64,000 nucleotides of DNA from Tamarix chinensis (lineage: Eukaryota; Streptophyta; Magnoliopsida; Caryophyllales; Tamaricaceae), in contig CM060172.1 of the NCBI GenBank assembly GCA_030549775.1, positions 126,965,122 through 127,029,121 on the forward strand, written 5' to 3'. Position numbers and translations under genes: made by a program. Below the pieces are notes generated by a model. It ran no database searches. It worked only from the letters and a program-made list of their open reading frames with translations, and was not told the origin of the DNA. Shown in pieces: positions 59,651-64,000 of the stretch (the stretch's first letter is position 1; the number at the start of each line of letters is the position of its first letter).

Positions 59651-61948
59651 ATACAATTAACATATCCAAATCAATCTTACAGCACATATATACATAATAC
59701 AACAATTAATTTATATTATCACAAGCTAAATCACACTCAATTAATCAAATTAATATTAGAGTTTTCGAAAATTTATACCAAACGAAATTCAACGAATCGG
59801 AGCAAAGGAAGGCCGGAGAAGCTTCGTCGGGGGCCGGGGACTACTCGTCGATGGTCAGCGAGGCTCGCCGGTGACCGGGCGATGGCGGCGCAGCCTGCAT
59901 TGCTGCTCGTTGCTGCTGCAGCGTTTGGTGGCTACTGCGGCTTCGGTGGCTCCTGTTGCGGCTGTTGCGCAGCTGCAGCGTCGTCGGTGGTGGCGTGTGG
60001 CAGCAGGTTGGAGGTCGACGGCCAACAAAGAAGGAGCAGGGAGGAGGTCGGGGCTGGGGTTTCTGGCGCAGAGAACAGGGTCGGGAGCAGTAGAGGGGAG
60101 AGAAGAGAAAAAGGAAAAGGGAGAGGGGGGTCGACCGGTTTGGGGTTGCGGGTTCTTCTTTTTTTTTTTCTTTTTTTTTCTTTTTTTTTTTGCAGATACA
60201 CACATATAAATAAATGCTAATATCTAAAAATATTGTTGGAAAAATTTATCTAAAATTTATTTAACGAAAAATCATTTCGTAATGTTCCGAAGGCTTAAAA
60301 TCGATATAAAAGCTACATACAGAATTTCAGAAGTATTTTCGGAAGAATTTACCAATGAACCTAAAAATTTATATTATTTAAGGAAATACATTATAAGACC
60401 TCGAAATAATATTTACAAGCATAAAAGTAAATATTTAAATTAAATTCTAATAAACCGAGACTAATTTAAATAATTTTTGAAATCGGTTTTCCGCAAACTA
60501 AAGAGCGTAAAACGGAAGAAAATTAATTCGGGAAAGAAATTCATAAATAAACTCTGAAAACCCTTTTTAATTTAAAACTTCCCAAAGATATTAACGATTT
60601 TCGAAAACGAATAAATTTAAAGTCAGAAATATTTTATACGGATAAAATCATTAAAATATCTTTAACTATTTAAACAGAAATTTTATAATTTAAATAATAT
60701 ATTTCGTTAACGAAATATAACTCCAAAATAAAGTCGTAATCATACGACGAAGTTATAATCGAAAACGAATCTAAAATATTAAAAATCAAAATACGAGAAA
60801 GAAAGGGAATATATATTTTTAATCAAAAATCGAAATCATAAGAATATAATAAAATCATGGTCGTGAACGAATTCATCTAAAATAGTTCGCAACAACGACA
60901 ATTAATTAAATTCAAATATGAATACGAAAACGTCGATAAATCCATAAAACGAATCAAAATTAAAATAATTAAATATTTACATCGAATTACGCTAATAAAA
61001 TCATTAGGCTTAATAAAATTAGGTTTTAAAAATACGGGGTATTACAATGCTGATTTGGTAAACCTGGAATTATTAGATGTTACGCCCGCTTCCACCCTAG
61101 GGCTGTTAACTTCCGGAAGAAGAAATGTGGACACAGTAATCAGGTTTGATTCTACATCTTTGCTGTACTTGAGATATGTTGAGTATAAGTGCATGGTGTG
61201 TTTGAAATATATATACTTGTCTTGTTTTTCTTTCTGCAATTGTAGATTATCCTGTCTTACATGTTTTTATCTTCGAAGTTTGAGCTACATGTACCAGGAG
61301 AAGAGTGTTTTTTTGATACTCTACATCTCTTGTCTAGCCAAAGTGGTTGTAGCTATATAAATCATTAGAAGTTAACTGGCCGGTCGTTGTGAACTTGGTC
61401 AGCGATCTTGCTTACCGAAATTCTCATATAGATAATTGTTCTTTTATTCTACTTTGTAGTATCTTGGCTAGTAAGGAATTTGGGAAGTTGGAGAGGAGAT
61501 GTCATAATAATTTAGTCATGTTAGATTTATGGATGTTTGTACTTGCTGGTGGTGTATAATTTGTTATTGTTAGGCCTTTGTCATGTTTTTGAATTTTTTT
61601 TTAAAAAAACTAGAAGTTAAATGTAAGTGAATCTTTTAAGAATGACACAAAATTATTCTAGTTCTATGGATTATGCAATATTGTTAACTATCTATTGGCT
61701 CATAGTAATCTACTAAATGTATTCATACGAATTTATAGTGGATGAACTGGAATATAATATAGTAAGCACTTATGGTTACAAGCAGAGGAAAAAGGACAAC
61801 GATGTAAACAATCATAATGTGCACATGCAAGAAGAAAGGATGAAATATTAGAGGATAAAAGAAGCTTGCGTATCTTAATCCTGTGATCTTTGTTTCAACC
61901 CTCTGTTAGTTTTGACATCATTATTCATCATCTTCTGGGGTACTGCAG

Positions 61949-62654
61949 GATGGGCGTGTCAATGCACTATATTTAACCCCATCAATTTATACAGATGCAA
62001 AACATGCAGCAAATGAATCATGGCCCCTTAAAACTGATGATTTTTTCCCGTGAGTTAGTTTATGTTTCTACTAGCGGGGAATTGAAGTGTGATACGTTAA
62101 CAAGTGGGCCGAGCCAAATACAAATTGGTTTTTCAGATATGCAAATTGCCCAAGTGCATATGGGATTAGTTATTTTACCAGTAGGCCAACTTTAAAAGGC
62201 TATGTCAGATTGATGAGTGGTTACTGTCTTGTGAGTGATCTTACCATATACCAAGAAGATTTGTCCCTGTTATATGTTCATAATAATATGATATTGATCT
62301 AACTTTCACTACTTATATTCCATCAGGCAGCAAGATAATTGGAATATTTTAATGGCAGAAGTGCCTCAAGTCCTAACACCAATAGACTTGCTGATGCTTT
62401 GGCAATTTCCCATCATCATGATGCAGTCAGTGGTACAAAGAGACAGCATGTAGCTGATGATTATACAATGCGGTTACACTTGGGCTATTTACAGGTGTGT
62501 TTGCATGATCAGGTTTCCTGTGTTGTGCTTATTATTATTATTATATAAGAAATATTATAACAGTAAATACTCTATGCAGGCTGAAAAAGTCGTTGCATCT
62601 TCGCTTGCTTCTTTGAGCAGCAAAGACACAATGTCCAGAGCTACATTTCAACAG
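61949..62654 (+). pseudogene. Alpha-mannosidase (GH38) gene fragment
   Basis: Four exons of a plant lysosomal/vacuolar-type alpha-mannosidase: 61949-62049, 62137-62230, 62327-62494 and 62580-62654, all with GT..AG borders and matching phase, 146 codons in all. Translations include [72 protein letters not shown] and EKVVASSLASLSS-like text; the HHDAVSGT segment is typical of the GH38 middle. The enzyme trims mannose from N-glycans. Here the usual WTG before YFTSRP reads GIS, and codon 4 of the third exon (62336-62338) is TAA where the family has Gln. Neither the catalytic N-terminal domain nor the C-terminal part is present within the window. It is therefore a broken fragment, possibly carried by CACTA 3. 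Confidence 0.9.
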
Positions 62655-63870
62655 GTAATGGTGTTTGTATATGCTGCTAAATCCTGGTGCTAGATATATA
62701 TCTTCAACTAGTATAATAATCATACTATAACATAATGCTGATTTCTACATAGGGGGTGATAACCTCACAGAAATAAAGTTTATTTGAGTGCAAGCTCCTT
62801 CTACTTTTACAACTGGGGCATTCGGTTGTACTCATACAGTTTTTGGAACATATATTCTAGCATAGGAATATCTTTGTAGCTTTCAAGTGTTCATTCATCA
62901 TTTTGTTTTCCAAGGCACACCTCATTTACATCAAAACTGTGATTTGGTCATTGCCATTAATAGTTTTGCATAAATGTATTTAACTGTTGGAGTATTTACC
63001 AGAGTTCTTTCCCATATGCTCCACGTGAGCATCTTAAAGCTTATTGATGAAATTCCCAAATTTCATAGATGCACACACATATTGAGATAGTTATTATAAT
63101 GCTTAAACTTGACTGAAATGATCCTGATTAAATTTCACAAGCTTCAGGAGATAATAAATTAGAATTATACAGCTTGTTTATGGGAAAATGGACAACTAAC
63201 GGAATAATTTTGGAATATTGCTTATGGTTTAGACTGAAATCTTGAAGTGAGAGATACTAGAAAAGATTGAATTAATGCTGAAAAGACAAATAATACCAAA
63301 GAACAGAGGGGATAACTGAATTTTTTGGAATAAAGGCATGCAAAAATATTACGATGGATTAAAGAGTTACATTCATGTAAGTATAATACCAATTAGGATA
63401 ACACCTTTATTGGCTTTGAAGAGTTTCATAACCATAAGTTTTCTTATAACACTTGCAACCATGAAGATATATAAACATGTGATCATATATCACCTTTGTT
63501 GTTTGGCATGGTGTTTTTATTTTATTTTGATATGATATGTCATTGTTTATTTGATACTTATATTATTATTTTTTTATTTCTGTTGTTGTAGATTCAACTC
63601 ATTTTGACAAGCTGACTAAGTCTATTAGGTTCGGTAAATAGAACGATTAATTTTTAGGTGGTTGCTTATCATGATATTTTTGTAATGCAATGGTATCCTA
63701 TAACTATTTTGTAATATATTTATAATTAATAAAATATTTTGTTGTACGAGATATTTGATAGAAATTATTTGTATGAATATTTAGTTGAATGTTTGTAGAC
63801 AGGTATTTAAAAAATTATATCCATACGTTAAAAGAGATATATATGCATACATGTGCAAGGATTTTATTAG
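62655..63870. other. Sequence downstream of the alpha-mannosidase fragment
   Basis: Starts at a GT donor, so it is at first former intron. No further alpha-mannosidase exon was found before the GTCGCTA-type repeats start. The text is AT-rich with no other recognised feature. Confidence 0.45.
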
Positions 63871-63879
63871 TGAAGGAAA

Positions 63880-64000
63880 AATTGGTCGTTATTGGTGTGA
63901 AACTAGTCGCTAATATTATTTACGACAGTATATTTTGTTCGTCGCTATTGCTAATAGCGACCAACATTATTCGTTGTCGCTATTGCTAATAGCGACCAAC
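63880..64000. repeat. CACTA-type subterminal repeats at right edge
   Basis: The words GTCGCTATTGCTAATAGCGA occur twice, 41 bases apart, each itself an inverted repeat (GTCGCTATT..AATAGCGAC), with related words TTGGTCGTTATTGG and TAGTCGCTAATATT. They resemble the words inside the 54145 terminus. Confidence 0.7.

Larger units (their letters stand above)
56603..61046 (+). mobile_element. Probable solo LTR of a long-LTR retrotransposon, 4444 bp
   Basis: Starts TGTAACACCCCCAAAATTC and ends AATACGGGGTATTACA, giving TG..CA ends with a short inverted TGTAAYACCCC. It is flanked by ATGCC (56598-56602) and ATGCT (61047-61051), a 5-bp duplication with one change. It has no gag or pol. In order it contains CCGGTGGAACGG repeats, about 150-bp tandem repeats, a TATA-like word, a GC-rich block and a poly-T tract. 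A lone LTR left by recombination is the simplest reading; a large non-autonomous element is the alternative. Related pieces are at 5568, 16980, 52285 and (inverse) 54480. Confidence 0.75.
54145..64000. mobile_element. Putative CACTA element 3 (left end in window, right end beyond)
   Basis: Begins CACTACAACAAACTGGCACA, an En/Spm-type terminus different from elements 1 and 2, preceded by CAA. The next 170 bases carry repeated GGTCGCTAATT and AACGACCAATTT-like words. The same style of words (GTCGCTATTGCTAATAGCGA twice, TAGTCGCTAATATT) fills 63880-64000, as expected for the opposite subterminal zone. If both belong to one element, it is about 10 kb and contains inverted long-LTR sequence, a later LTR insertion and an alpha-mannosidase fragment. 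The right terminus is outside the window, so two separate elements are not excluded. No TNP2 coding region is visible. Confidence 0.55.

Noticed and set aside
59522..60220. A 232-codon open frame and overlapping frames on both strands
   Set aside because: They lie in a GC-rich, low-complexity part of a solo LTR, frames are open on both strands at once, and no domain is visible.

Overview
The window is nuclear DNA from a flowering plant, most likely a eudicot. It is AT-rich and has spliced genes with GT..AG introns. It is packed with plant transposon families: Ty1/copia, hAT, CACTA, Mutator-like, a TRIM, MITEs and very long LTRs. The species cannot be named from the sequence. No tRNA, rRNA, CRISPR array or bacterial-style operon was seen.

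One host gene appears intact: a ten-exon family 3 aldehyde dehydrogenase of the ALDH3F1 type on the + strand (23782-29719). Its exons join without a frame break into 486 codons and keep every key active-site residue. A TATA box, a G-box and a DRE core lie upstream. The only other recognisable host-gene sequence is a broken piece of a GH38 alpha-mannosidase (61949-62654), with a stop codon inside an exon.

Layout, left to right. 1-3531: decayed Ty1/copia element on the - strand, running off the left edge. 5568 to about 8000: relative of a long-LTR family with a roughly 190-bp tandem repeat. 9440-16620: broken hAT transposase on the - strand, split by a 5245-bp CACTA element (10369-15613) that carries a Transposase_24/Ulp1 gene and has exact CAA target duplications. 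16980-18110: another piece of the long-LTR family. About 18120-19475: hAT-like non-autonomous element. 19.5-23.8 kb: AT-rich intergenic DNA, then the ALDH promoter. 23.8-29.7 kb: ALDH3F1. 31.4-33.4 kb: MITE and hAT-like debris. 34566-36401: small CACTA derivative of the same family as the first, in opposite orientation, with exact AGC duplications. 36.4-37.9 kb: Mutator-like transposase remnant. 38-45 kb: decayed, mostly unassignable DNA. 45967-49165: non-autonomous hAT element. 51573-52279: TRIM. 52285-54144: third long-LTR relative. 54145 to the right edge: what looks like a different CACTA element, containing inverted LTR-family sequence, a 4444-bp probable solo LTR and the alpha-mannosidase fragment.

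The most interesting candidate is the last region: a CACTA-type element that appears to have picked up part of a host alpha-mannosidase gene and was later hit by a long LTR element. The pair of related CACTA elements, whose ends are arrays of about 36-bp hairpins, is the next best lead. No wholly new gene system could be demonstrated.
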